A stretch of 64,000 bases of DNA from Sinotaia quadrata. Lineage: Eukaryota > Mollusca > Gastropoda > Architaenioglossa > Viviparidae. Numbering within the stretch: position 1 is the first letter of the stretch; each line of letters opens with the position of its first letter. Where the stretch lies: the NCBI GenBank assembly GCA_028829895.1, contig CM054177.1, forward strand, positions 49,558,664 to 49,622,663. The letters run 5' to 3'. Below, piece after piece: positions 11,404-22,577 of the stretch. A model generated the notes under the pieces. It worked only from the letters and a program-made list of their open reading frames with translations. It made no database searches and had not been told where the DNA came from. The position numbers were made by a program, and so were the translations under genes.

Positions 11404-12540
11404 CATTTTGCTCATGACGAGTGGTTGCTTCAAATGCCATTATTATTATTTTAAATCTTGTTCGCTGCTTTTGTTGTCATTTTGTTCTCTCGTTCGTTTA
11501 GTTTTTTTTTTTTTTTTTTGACATGTGCTTGCTTCTATTACCATTTTCTTTTACTATTATTATTTTTTCCTTGTTAACTAACTGCTTTTGTTTGTGTGCT
11601 ATATTTCTCTCTTTGTTGTTAAAAAAAAGCAAAATAAACAGCTTTTCAATACGGCAAATATATATGGTTCAGAATTATACTAGTAAGTATAGAATAAAAG
11701 GTATAACCATTTTATTACCTTAGAAGATGTAGAGACATTTTATAACGAAATATAAAAATTGGTTTTTATGTTACTAACATTTTATTCTATATTTTAAAGA
11801 TTTAGAAAATTTCTTGAAATATGTTTAAAATTTCTCTACAATCAAGGGACATAACCGCAACACATTGTTGCAATGACTGTTTAACTAGTTTTAATTACTA
11901 TTTTTTCTACATGCATTTCACCCGAACATAGTAATCTCCAAGAGTCAGAAATATTTTGTTCTTTTTGAAGTTTAGAGGTTGTTGGACATACAAGTGCAAA
12001 TTCTGTCAATATAATTTTACATTTAAAAAACAACGCGAAGTTGCTCATTTGTCAAGAATATTTTTCATAATTTATTGTCTGTTACACAATGTAATTGTTG
12101 AAAATTTCATGGCTGTGTTTAGTAATGAAATCGTTCTAAAATTTTTATGTCAGTCTTCACATATGAAATAAAGTCTTTGTACTATATGTCAGAATGACAC
12201 GTTTGTACGCTTGCTTTATAGCGGTTTAAACAAAATATTTAATGTGAAGTACAATGTCTTGAAAAAATATGTAAATCCACGACTCTTACATTTTTCCTTT
12301 TATAAAGTCTTTTTTTTCCTCGAAGAGTTGAAATAAATTTGTGAGTGTGTGTGTGTCATCTAATTCTAAATGACTATTCTCCCTTTGTTTAAAAAAATAA
12401 ATAAATACAAAACGAACCAAAAAAGTAACCGTAGTTGTTTTGTTGTTGTAGTTTCTTTATTTTTATTTGACATTACACGTGTAGAAGTCTATTTTGTTTG
12501 TAATACACTACATACAATTTTTAAAAGTATACATGCTTAC
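11404..12540. other. Non-coding AT-rich stretch after H2B
   Basis: T-rich then AT-rich DNA with no supported gene. A 30-bp word at 11564-11593 recurs exactly at 15650-15679, at the downstream edge of the LINE fragment. Confidence 0.4.
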
Positions 12541-12656
12541 TTGTTAGGTTTTTCAGCAACAGCTTTAGTGAATGTTCGCACCAATTCTGCAACCTCGTGA
12601 GCGTTTTCCACCAAACGACAACAACAACCTGTCACCAGCTCTGCTTCTACCAAGAC
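12541..12656 (-). CDS. EME1: EME1-like internal exon
   Basis: On the minus strand: acceptor (tttattcag), 38 sense codons plus 2 nt, then a donor (gtaagcat). The peptide begins VLVEAELVTGCCCRLVENAH and ends LVRTFTKAVAEKPN. The FTKAVAE-x-P motif and the spacing after a two-strand segment match the ERCC4-type nuclease-fold region of EME1, the non-catalytic partner of MUS81 in the crossover-junction endonuclease. A candidate upstream exon ends at 12992 with donor gtaagtg, phase 0. The following EME1 exons were not found in the 1.2 kb before H2B, so this may be a gene fragment. Identification is from memory of the family motif. Confidence 0.5.
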
Positions 12657-12659
12657 CTG

Positions 12660-13926
12660 AATAAATATTAATGACATAAGTGAATTAAACTGATTTGTAA
12701 ATTTCTTCGGGGGAGGGGAGATGGTTCCAACCCATTCTTAAATGTCAATTAAAAAAAATTAGCACATGCAAAAATGTGTAAGCCTATAGTCTGAATTAAA
12801 AGAATAAGATAATTTCTTTAGAACATTTTTCATTAAAAGCATAAAATAACACTGTATCAACAGGCTTACTCCTAGATTCAACTGAGGCAGCATTTCTTGA
12901 ACAAGAATCCAGATCTCAATGAGTGAATCTTGAAATAATTTCTACCTCTTGCAAACCAAGTACATGTACCTAACAAATGAGAATCACTTACCCCATGCAG
13001 GGTCTTATTATTTATTAGTCTTGAGATTACCAACACTTTAAACCAAATACTGACCTTTTGTTTCAGTTAGTTATAATGTATTGATCGACCTACTACCACA
13101 TCTGTCTCAGTTCTTATATACCGCAATGTTCCATTTTTTTTGTAAATGTAAACATATCATATATTTTTAATCTTTCAATAGTAAGCTATCGTGTATTGAG
13201 TGATAACATTGATAAATGTGTTGTAAAATAAAGTGTTCACAAATACTATTTTGTTCATAAGATAAAATTAAGTCAACATATGAAGCAGTTTCTAAAAGTC
13301 TAGTTTGTTTTCCTTTGAAATAAACCATACTTTATCCAAATAATCAAAACCAAAGTAACACATTGTACTCCAAATTTATAAAATTTCTAGTGTGCAGTAG
13401 ATGTTTATTTCAATTTTATATTCTACATGACACAAAAAAAGATAGTCAGAAATATTCATTATTTACAAGGGATCTATTCACGTGTAATTTTTCTCTATAA
13501 AAAAGTATGATTATGCAGGAATTAACTTTTCTTGAATCATACGACAGGCTAATTTCTACTCCCTTCACAACCTCACTCGTCAAATATAGAAGGCAGAATA
13601 ACCTAGCTAAATGCACCAGCCCACAAACTCATTTACACCCATTTCAAAAATCATTATGAGTGGAAAACGGAATGCGCGATGACCCCCATACCCTAACCTC
13701 CCAACCTCGAAAAATGTAAACAAACGGTTCGAGGTCACGCGTGGCTGTGTGAGTGTCAGCGGGAATGAAAGTCGATATCCGAAAAGAGGGTGAAAGCGCG
13801 CTGACCTCTTAACCTAGCTTGCCTTTTTATTTAAATTTTTTTTTTTTTTTTTTTATGTACAAATTCATATTTCATGTCTACAATTGTATTGTCCATCCAA
13901 ATCTATTTAAAATGTAAAATTGATTT
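12660..13926. other. Mostly non-coding; weak candidate exon
   Basis: AT-rich DNA. A minus-strand frame from about 13050 to 12992 ends at a consensus donor (gtaagtg) and is in phase with the EME1-like exon; it is weak. From 13560 to 13830 the sequence is GC-richer with no readable gene. A T-run at about 13838-13854 precedes the TTAGGG array. Confidence 0.35.
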
Positions 13927-14352
13927 TGGGTTAGTGTTAGGGTTAGGTTTAGGGTTAGGGTTAGGAGTTAGGGTTAGGGTTAATGTTAAGGGTTAGGGTT
14001 AGGGTTAGGGTGAGGTTAGGGTTACGGTTAGGGTTTAGGATTTAGGTTTTAGGGTTAAGGTTAGGGTTAAGGTTTAGGGTTAGGGTTTAGGCGTAGGGTT
14101 TAGGATTTAGGATTAGGGTTCGGTTTAGGGTTAGGGTTGGGTTTAGGGTTAGGGTTAGGGGTTAGTGTTTAGGGTTAGGGTTTAGATTTAGGGTTTAACG
14201 TTAGGTTGAGGGTTTAGGGTTAAGGTTAGGATTAGGGGTTAGGGTTAGCGTTTAGGTTTAGGTTTTAGGATTAGGGTTAGTGTTAGGTTTATGGTTGAGG
14301 GTTAGGGTTTAGGGTTAGAGTTAATGTTTAAGGTTTAGGGTTTAGGGTTAGG
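13927..14352 (+). repeat. Degenerate interstitial TTAGGG array
   Basis: About 425 bp of TTAGGG-type repeats, G-rich on the plus strand. Many units are TTTAGGG, GTTAGGG or carry single substitutions. The array lies tens of kb from either window end, with single-copy genes beyond, so it is interstitial and not a chromosome end. Confidence 0.9.
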
Positions 14353-14354
14353 GG

Positions 14355-14865
14355 ATTTTTTTCTTGTTTTTTTAAAATATTAATTATGCGTGGTTTTGTT
14401 TCGTTGTTTATTTTGTGTGTATATCTTGTGTTGTTATATCTCAATCTGTATTTCGCTCTGTTATGGTTTATGTTTGTGAGTTTGGGGGGGGAGTGGGGTG
14501 GGGGTCTTTCTTTTGTATGTGTTTTTGATTTGTGTGTGTATTTCTGATGTGTGTATTGTAATTATATAAAAAAAAATTTTTTTGTATAATTTCGGGTGTG
14601 AAATACAGTTAAAGAATTTATTATAAACTTTATAACTTAAATTTTAATGTGTTTTTTTTTTTTGAAGTAAATTAACATTTGAAAAGAAAACAACCCTTTA
14701 AAAATATTTTTTACGTAGGGGAGAGCCCAAATATTTCTAATAAATTTATAGGAAAAAAAAATTTTTTTTAATTTTGTTGTTGTTGTTGTTATTATTATTC
14801 TCGTTAGTTTGGATTTGTGTTCTTTGATCCCCCCCCCCCATTCACGTACCCGATACGCGTGCACA
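14355..14865. other. GT-rich and homopolymer DNA
   Basis: GT-rich, then A/T-run-rich sequence with a C-run at about 14829-14839. No gene is seen. The final segment (about 14813-14874) partly repeats at 15679-15711, on the other side of the LINE fragment. Confidence 0.4.
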
Positions 14866-14866
14866 C

Positions 14867-15657
14867 GTGTGTCTAAAGACCGACATTAAAGATATCTCCA
14901 TCGACCACAGTAGACTCAGAGCTAGACAACGCGACAGGGACCTTAAAACCCTATCTAGCAAATATCTAGGCTTAGAACGAGAGAAAAAATTTGAAGAAAT
15001 GAATAAAATCAAAGACATGATAAGACAGATAGAAGATGACAAACTCTTAGGAACGCAAATAAGAGCTAGGGCATACGAGCTTGACATAAACGAAAGACCT
15101 AGTAGATATTTTCTCAGGAAGGAACTAACGAAAGGACGCAGAAAGACAATCAGAAACGTTGTATCAAAGACCGGACAGACGTGCACCACCACTGACACAA
15201 TACTGGACGCATTTAGAGAGTTTTACAAAGATCTCTACACGGACGACGAAACAGACACAGACGCGACAAACACCCTTTTATCGGGCCTCCCCCAAGCAGA
15301 CGACAGCGACGCAGACATGCTTGGAGCCTCCATATCGACAGACGAAATACGCCGGTCCATTACAGACATGGACAACAATAAATCCCCCGGCCCAGATGGC
15401 CTCCCGAAAGAATTTTACTACCATTTCTTACAATACTTAGTACCAATACTCGCCAGAGTTTATCAGGCGGTCCAAAAATCAGGCACCTTGACAGAGACAC
15501 AACGACTGTCTTACATTACACTCTGCAAAGACGAAACAAACGCCGGTCTACCAATATCACTATTAAACGTAGACTACAAAATACTGACGAAGTCACTGTG
15601 TAACAGACTGAAAACAGTGATGAGTAAAATCATCCACCCAGACCAATCCTTTTTCCT
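14867..15657 (+). pseudogene. L1/Tx1-type LINE reverse transcriptase fragment
   Basis: A 266-codon open frame, of which about 263 codons are element sequence. It covers the endonuclease-RT linker (charged, helical, with RARAYELDINERPSRYFL) and the start of the reverse transcriptase: KSPGPDGLPKEFY (RT block 1) and PISLLNVDYKILTK (block 2). The wording of these blocks is characteristic of L1/Tx1-group non-LTR retrotransposons. The endonuclease, the catalytic RT blocks with the YxDD motif, the 3' UTR and the poly-A tail are all missing. The gap between ITLCKDETNA and PISLLN is several residues shorter than normal, so there is also a small in-frame deletion. The final two or three codons come from foreign flanking DNA. 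Confidence 0.85.
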
Positions 15658-15679
15658 TGTTAACTAACTGCTTTTGTTT
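15650..15679 (+). repeat. 30-bp word shared with H2B downstream DNA
   Basis: The 30 bases are identical to 11564-11593 (includes ccttgttaactaactgc). The break between LINE coding sequence and foreign DNA falls inside or at the start of this word. Confidence 0.8.
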
Positions 15680-15768
15680 TTGTTCTTTGATTCACGCGCA
15701 CACGTGTGTCTGTCTAATTAATAGCGACTTGGTAAGCTTGATTGATTGAATGTAGGGGACGTTTCCGA

Positions 15769-15931
15769 AAGAAAGAAAAAAAATTGAAACGTGCTTTTTT
15801 TTTTTTTAAAAGATATAATTCAATAATTTTTCTCCACTTGGCCATCGCGTCGACGCAACAGACGTTAGCAAGTTTCGTCTGCTAGCTAAATGACGTAATT
15901 AATTACGTGCACAGTCAGCGCGTTTGTTTAC
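15769..15931 (+). repeat. Repeat A joined to repeat B, copy 2
   Basis: 15769-15830 matches 3207-3270 and 15831-15931 matches 1821-1920. The two blocks touch here in the order A-B, whereas in the first kilobases of the window they occur as B then A. No coding content. Confidence 0.75.
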
Positions 15932-16279
15932 CTTTTCTGTGTAGTTCATGTTTCAAATAATTTTATAAAAATACAATTGATTAATTATTTGAGTTAGATG
16001 TTCAAAAATTGTGATTACAATATCATGAAAATGTGTTTGATTTTTATTATCAATTATTATTACAAATTTAATTAGGGACTATATTACTAGACCTATTGCA
16101 CCTCAGAGTAATGCACCTTTTTAGCGTGGGTAAAGCAAGGATACACGCGGGAGTTTGATCTGAGAAATGTGAGCTACTATTTTAATTAAGCGGCGGAAGC
16201 CGGAAGCGTTCCCCACATTAACAACAACTATTTTAATTTAGTGTGCGTCTGTCTGGACTACAGAGAGGTGTAATGCCAT

Positions 16280-16394
16280 CGTACCTACACTGAGTCTGGA
16301 CAATCTTTCCATCACCGTTATGACCGGGGAGGAAATGTCGTACCTACACTGAGTCTGGACAATCTTTCCATCACCGTTATGACCGGGGAGGTAA
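16280..16394 (+). repeat. 59-bp tandem duplication
   Basis: Two copies of a 59-bp unit beginning cgtacctacactgagtctgg, nearly identical. The first starts at 16280 and the second at 16339. Confidence 0.9.
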
Positions 16395-16534
16395 TATCAA
16401 CAGTTTTATCTCTTCTTTTGTTTTTAGGCCCTGTTGTAGACTTTAACATGTAAAATGATTAGATATACTCTGCTTTATTTTTTGATTCTTGTCTCAAAAT
16501 TGTACATTTGTCCAGAGAATGACCCATATTTATT

Positions 16535-16925
16535 TCATTGTGATGGTAGCAGTAAAACATTGAAAATGATATTTGTTTATTATTGTAGTGATAAAACTCA
16601 GAATCATACCTGTGTTTCATTGAGGTAGTGGTAAAGCTGTCAGAATAATAAATTTGTGGTAGTGTTAAAACATTCAGAATAATAATAAATATATTTCATT
16701 GTGGTAATGGTAAAGCTTTCAGAATAATATATTTATTTCATTGTGGTAGTGGTAAAGCTTTCAGAATAATAAATTTGTGATAGTGGTAAAGCTTTCAGAA
16801 TAATATATTTATTTCATTGTGGTGGTGGTAAAGCTTTCAAAATCATGAATTTGTTTCATTATACTATTACTTACTATAGTAGTAGTGGTAACATTTATAG
16901 AATTATGTAATTGTGGTAATGGTAG
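16535..16925 (+). repeat. Diverged minisatellite
   Basis: Irregular repeats around the core gtggtaaagctttcagaat followed by aataaatttgtttcattg. About seven copies, variable in length. Confidence 0.75.
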
Positions 16926-18001
16926 TTTTTAATCAAGCGTTTGAATGGAATTTTAAAAAAGAAAACAGGTTGCTCTGTGAATGAATAAAAATACATTTTG
17001 TATTTCTCTGAAATCATTTTATTTTGTATCTGATGTAGTGTACTACCATCAATTGAAGAGTTGAAGTAAAATCAAAAAAAGGACAAAAATTGACTTTGAA
17101 TAGTTGGCCAAATCAGCTGAAAAAGCTGAGGCTACTGGGAACTTGACTTTTATTACAAAATCAAATTCTTTCAGGAGAACTGCCAAAGAAAAGAAGGCTC
17201 TCCGATAATTTGCAGTGTAAATGGATGAGAGGCTAGCGTTATTAAAGCAGTAATCACTTGTTGAAAATATATTAATTCTTAAATATTTGACCAAATTTGT
17301 TTATGTTATTTGATGAACTTGTCATAGTTTATAATGTACCATATTACCCAATTAGTAATTCTAAAGGCTGAATGACTGAAGTTCTTTCAGAACTGTTTAA
17401 AAAAAAGAAAAAATGTTAGATAATCTACAGCAGGGGTCTCAAACTCGCGGCCCGCGTGACGATATTCTGTGGCCCCCACTTGATATCAAAGTTTAGTGAT
17501 AGTGCGGCCCGCACGTTTTTCTCACGCACCTTGTGAGTTATATAGTTTTTGTCACCTGTGGGCTACCATACCTCAGGATGGTGACAGCAACAGTGTGTTG
17601 CCAAACTTCTTTCCCAAGCCTGTTACATATTGCTACCATTTAGCAAAGTTCAAAAGCATCCAGATCTAGCAAGCTAATTCTATATAGATTATAGACCCTA
17701 CAGGTCTACACACAGATGAGTGGTTTGGAAAAAAACAGAATTTTCATGTCGAAAAAGCAGGTGAATGGTTTAGCAAAGAATAAAAATAGTAGACTGATAG
17801 AACAGAAAAGGAAGAACAGAAAAATAAATAAATAGAGGAATACACAATCTAAATAAATAAATATGTTTAAACAAATAAGAAATATTAAAGTAAATAAATA
17901 ATATACCAACAAAAAAGAAAGATTATATAAAAATAATTGCAAGTATAGTCTGTCCAGAAAAGAACAGTCAGTTTAGAAATAGAGTCAGCATATGAAGATG
18001 T

Positions 18002-18760
18002 GCTCTACTACACAGGTACCGTTGGCTTAGCAAGGGTCAGGTCTTGAAGAGGTTTTATGAGTTGAGAGCAGAAGTGAAACCCTTCATGGAGAAGGATGGT
18101 ATGGCTGTTCCTGTACTAAGTGATCCAAAATGGCTCATGGACTTAGCTTTTCTTGTTGACATCATACAAGAGCTGAATGTACTGAACAAGAAATTACAAG
18201 GCCAGGGGCAGCTTGTCAGTGCAGCATATGACAATGTCAGAGCATTTTCCACAAAACTTGTGCTATGGAAAGCCCAGCTTTCTCAGACAAACCGCTGCCA
18301 TTTCCCAGCATGTAAGGCATTCATGGATTCTGGCACACCATTCAGTGGTGAGAAGTATGTTGATGCCATTGTAAAGCTGCAGGAAGAATTTGATCACAGA
18401 TTTGCAGAATTCAAGAAACACAGAACCACCTTCCAAATATTTGCTGACCCCTTCTCCTTCGATGTGGAAGATTCCCCTCCTGTGCTTCAAATGGAGCTAA
18501 TTGACATACATTGTAATTCTGAACTCAAAGCCAAGTTCAGAGAGGTGAGTGGAAAAGCAGACAAGCTTGGACAGTTTTTGAGAGAATTGCCCCTTACCTT
18601 CCCTGAGCTTTCCAGGATGTTCAAGCGGACCATGTGCCTTTTAGGGAGCACCTATCTGTGTGTAAAGCTCTTCTCCACCATGAACTTAAGTCAAAATTCC
18701 GGTCCAAACTTACTGATGAGCATCTTCAAGCCATACTGAGGGTCTCAGTGGCTTCCTCCC
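18002..18760 (+). pseudogene. hAT transposase C-terminal half, broken
   Basis: From the codons reading YRWLSKGQVLKRF (a conserved hAT/GTF2IRD2-type block, at about 18017) a frame runs to 18739. It includes VDIIQELNVLNKKLQG and ends near the hATC dimerisation block (GSTYLCVKLFSTMN). A frameshift at about 18690 moves the continuation (FRSKLTDEHLQAILRVSVAS) to another frame. That frame is then cut by the LTR retrotransposon at 18760. The last 17 codons and the stop resume at 27450-27503. The closest domesticated relatives are GTF2IRD2/ZBED-type proteins. The catalytic N-terminal parts are absent, so this is a dead transposase. Confidence 0.85.
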
Positions 18761-20497
18761 TGTCACAGGAAATGAGGGACAGAAATTATATTTTATTTCA
18801 TTTTAAAAAACCGCTAACAAAACTAGTTGAAGTAACCCGAGTTTTGTTATTTTTCGTATGTAGCATGTAACTTCCAGTAACGGTCACCTAAGATCTCCTT
18901 AGTAGACAGACGTTCGTGACGCAGTGTGTGTTAATATATCATATTGAATATATGTATTAGTTTATGAAGAATATGTATATTAAATAAATTGGGACAACTG
19001 CGCAATACCGTCACATGTTGTTGACGAGTGAAATGGCCAGTGCGCATTAGAATTGACCACAGAAAAGCGTGCATCACGATTACCACTATATATCCAAGGC
19101 AAAAATCATGTCACAGGACATAGCTTCTGGAAGTTTTGGAGACCTTCAGTAAAGCTATATAAGAGGCGAAATGAAGACTTTTACTCTCAATGTTGAAAAC
19201 GTCGATTCGTCTGAAGCCAGTCTAACTTCACGTATGAATTATCTCATGTACAGAGATTTCATAAAGGAAAGCTGCAATAATCTCTTTCCATCCGTTTTCC
19301 ATCCGTCTGATGCCATATATTGAGTAACGAGGCAAAATTACTCAGTATAATTGTTGGCAAAGTGGAAAGTTCACTGTCCAAAGAAAACCCGATGCATGCG
19401 ACGCTGGTTGTATGCAGTTAACGACACGAGGGACCAACTTGTTCTTCCCCCTGTCTGAGTTCGTTTTGGCAGTCTATCCCGCGAATTGAGGGACTAGCAC
19501 CGAGATTTTCTTACAGATATCCGGATTTCTACACTCAATGTAATGCGACGACACATCCCACTGGACGACTCTACCCGATAATGCTAAACGTCGTTGGGGG
19601 GTCCGTTTCCACGACAACCAACAAACAGCGACAATTATCGAGACTGACAACAGTCAGTTAAATTTCAGATTTCTCCCCAGTGATAATCTGAAAGTGGTGC
19701 CTAGATTCTGCAGAATCTTCACCTGTAATGCGACGCCTCCATTGCGTCGATCTTCACTTTGAAGTGCCGCTTATAAGTGACGTGTGAGATTACGTCATCT
19801 CCTTGGGACTCTGACATTAATAGTGAGTAATAATTAGCACGGCTAACGCGCACATACTTAACTCTAGGACTATAAGAAAATGAACACTATTATATCGTTT
19901 GCAAAATAAGAACTCTAATGTTAAAAGTAATGCTTATTTTACATGTGAACTATTGTTAAAGCGGCCACATTTGCCGCATAAGAATTGTGTAATTAAATCT
20001 TTATTTTATATTTTGAATTTCATCATTTTCATCTCCCCTTATTTCCCAAAGAGTGTATGACATTGGAAAGTTGAATGAATGAATTAATCACTGTGCGAAA
20101 GAGTAGTGCCCCTTTTAAATCGGGAAATAAATAACCTGATTTAAACATCTTTCAACTCTCTTGTTATTCATAGTTTTTGAGAGGGACGAAAGAATTTGTA
20201 CTATTGTTTTGCACCGTTCGTCTGTTCGTCCATTTATTCACATTTATGATACACACTCACAACACACACTGCCAATAAAACGTTCCTTGGCATGACACTA
20301 ATAAACTGGGCCCCACCCAAACATCAATGGAGTATGTCATGTGTGTCTATGTAACAACTTGACGCGACGTAGTACTGGCATACGTCACATGAGCTTTTCT
20401 TGGAGGTGCACCGGAGCAGGCCAAAAATAGACTTCACCCTTTGCATCTCTAACTTCAGCTCGGGGTCGGCTTGTAACGAGCCTCCCGTTTTGTGACA
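18761..20497 (+). repeat. Left LTR
   Basis: 1737 bp, TG...CA. It contains a TATA box (tatataa, 19156-19162) and late AATAAA signals (for example 20274-20279). Read by eye, it shows no difference from the right LTR at offset 6951. Confidence 0.95.
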
Positions 20498-20960
20498 TCT
20501 GGTGACCACTGACCGTGATCTGACAAGGTAAATTGTGTTGTTGTAAGAAAGTGTCATCTCTTTCCTGCTTTTCTATCTCATCACCATTATGCATTGTTTA
20601 TTGCATGTTAGGGCTTTGCTATTGAGACTTAGGTGAACTGGATTTTGATAAGACTTATTATTGTGTTGAAATAAGTTTTATTATCTTTACGCTATTATCG
20701 TTAACGCGTACCGACTCGTGTTTAGACGTACATAGATCGATATTTTGTACTCTACATTAGCAACTGTTGTTTTGCTAATTTTGCTAACTTTGCAAATTTC
20801 CGATTAGGATTTCTTTTACTCGTGTTTGTAATAATCCTAATCACGTGGTGGCTGGTGTTCATACGCACACCATTGCACCACTTGTGACCTACAGAGGTCA
20901 AAATCCCGCGAATATTCTAAGTCACTTTATCCATACTCGTGATAACTAGCAATTTTAAAA
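20498..20960 (+). other. Leader with primer-binding-site candidate
   Basis: Untranslated leader between the left LTR and ORF1. The sequence tggtgaccactgaccg starting at 20500, 2 bp after the LTR, begins with the TGG expected for pairing with a tRNA CCA end. The primer tRNA was not assigned. Confidence 0.6.
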
Positions 20961-22577
20961 ATGGCCGAGCTAGTAAACATAAAGAAAGAACTCATGGCTA
21001 TGGGCAGAGAATTCGGGTATGAGAAAGCCGAGTTAAAGAAATACGTGGATGAGGAGATAGCTAAATGGTATGTTGCGAAAGAAAATGAGGCGAAAGAGGC
21101 GAGAGAGTTAGAGGATAAGAAAAATGAGCTAGAAGAAAAGAGACAGGTAGCTAAGGATTTAGAGATGCAAACTTTGAGAGAGTTAGAGGAAAAAAGATCG
21201 AAAGAGGCGAGAGAGTTAGAGGAAAAAAGATCGAAAGAGGCGAGAGAGCTAGAGGAAAAAAGATCGAAAGAGGCGAGAGAGCTAGAGGAAAAAAGATCGA
21301 AAGAGGCTATAGAGCTAGAAGATAAGAGACAGTTAGCTAAACAGCTAGAGATGCAAAACCTGAGAGAGCTAGAGGAAAAAAGAGCGAAAGAGGCTAGAGA
21401 ACTAGAGGATAGAAAAAATGAGCTAGAGGAAAAAAGAGCGAAAGAGGCGAGAGATTTTAAAGAGAAAGAAATCCAAGATATGAGAGAAATAGAGTTATTA
21501 AAGATTCAGTCAGCTAGGGATTTAGAAGATAAAAGGCAGGAAGTAGAAGAGAAAAAGCTTAAGTTAAAAGCTAGAGCACATCAGGAACAGCTTGAATTAG
21601 CTAAGCAAGAGGTAACAGCTAGAGAGAAGTTGTTAGATGGGACTGCTAAGCAACAGGCCGAATTAAATAAACCCCGTACACGGCTAGCTTTCTTTAACCC
21701 TGAAGTCGAGACGATTGACGAGTTTTTGACACGCTTTGACAGTTTCATTGCCAACTTTAATTACACTGACATTGAAAAGAAACAACAACTCGGTCAAATA
21801 CTCCAAGGTGAAAGCTCGCGCGCATTTACTGATCTAACGCGCGATCCCGCTATTACTTATGCAGATCTCAAAACGGGTTTGATGCGTACTTTTCAATGTA
21901 CAGCAGAAGGCTTTAGAAAAATGTTTAGGAGGGCCATACCCAAAGCAAATGACACCATGCAAGCCTTCGGTACCCGGTTACGCCATTATCTTGATAGATG
22001 GATTGATTTGACAGATATCCAGAAGACATATGAGGGCCTATTTGATTTGATATTAAGAGATCAATTTCTCCATATTGCTCCGCCTGCAATGACGACATAT
22101 TTGCAGCGAAATCCCTCGACTAACTTCAGTGATATGTTGAAGTTAGCAGACACTTATAATGATTACCCTGATCCGGTAATTACGAGGAGTGCACCACGCC
22201 CTCCTCCTACAAATCGGCAGAAGTATACACCGAAATCGAACCGACCAATGACGAAATCGGAAAAACCCGAGCCGGTACAGCGGACATATACTAAGTCACA
22301 AGACGTACGACGTCACACCCGTGACTCCCCACCAATGACATGTTACACTTGCAAAGGGAAGGGGCATAGTTCTCAGAACTGTCCCAGTCCACGTGATGTA
22401 AAGGTATGCACTGAAACAGGTGCAACTCTAAAGACCCAACAGGCTACAGTAAACGGACAAAAAGTCAAAATACTGGTCGATACAGGCGCGTCCATAAGCT
22501 GCATAAATGCTAAACTTGTACGCCCTGAACAGTATCTAAGAGGTAGTGTCCGCATTCGATGTTATGGGACACCTTAG
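20961..22577 (+). CDS. gag: Retrotransposon Gag with protease start (ORF1)
   Basis: 538 codons. Residues 1 to about 235 form a long, highly charged coiled coil. It includes an 11-residue unit (LEEKRSKEARE) repeated about four times by a 33-bp DNA repeat near 21178-21310. Residues about 240-400 are the Gag capsid-like region (FFNPEVETIDEFLTRFDSFI, then LTGLMRTF-like and RLRHYLDRW segments). A zinc knuckle CYTCKGKGHSSQNC (C-x2-C-x4-H-x4-C) starts at residue 461. The aspartic protease motif ILVDTGAS follows with its catalytic Asp at about residue 507. The ORF closes at CCT TAG, and ORF2 overlaps it by 32 nt in the +1 frame. So the protease must be completed by frameshifting, or the boundary is a mutation. 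Confidence 0.92.
   Translation: MAELVNIKKELMAMGREFGYEKAELKKYVDEEIAKWYVAKENEAKEARELEDKKNELEEKRQVAKDLEMQTLRELEEKRSKEARELEEKRSKEARELEEKRSKEARELEEKRSKEAIELEDKRQLAKQLEMQNLRELEEKRAKEARELEDRKNELEEKRAKEARDFKEKEIQDMREIELLKIQSARDLEDKRQEVEEKKLKLKARAHQEQLELAKQEVTAREKLLDGTAKQQAELNKPRTRLAFFNPEVETIDEFLTRFDSFIANFNYTDIEKKQQLGQILQGESSRAFTDLTRDPAITYADLKTGLMRTFQCTAEGFRKMFRRAIPKANDTMQAFGTRLRHYLDRWIDLTDIQKTYEGLFDLILRDQFLHIAPPAMTTYLQRNPSTNFSDMLKLADTYNDYPDPVITRSAPRPPPTNRQKYTPKSNRPMTKSEKPEPVQRTYTKSQDVRRHTRDSPPMTCYTCKGKGHSSQNCPSPRDVKVCTETGATLKTQQATVNGQKVKILVDTGASISCINAKLVRPEQYLRGSVRIRCYGTP

Larger units (their letters stand above)
15932..17430. other. Anonymous repeat-rich stretch
   Basis: No gene is seen. It contains a 28-bp inverted match to the H4 upstream spacer (16201-16228 versus 8135-8162), a 59-bp tandem duplication and a diverged minisatellite. 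Confidence 0.4.

Noticed and set aside
13720..13745. B-box-like ggttcgaggtc suggesting a tRNA or SINE
   Set aside because: No matching A box or cloverleaf; likewise A-box-like words near 48395 and 49493 lack a B box.
13927..14352. TTAGGG array as a true telomere end
   Set aside because: The array is degenerate and flanked on both sides by tens of kb of genes and transposons.
20324..20557. Minus-strand ORFs in the left LTR and the identical ones at 27275-27535
   Set aside because: They lie within or across the LTR ends, differ only where flanks differ, and show no protein features.
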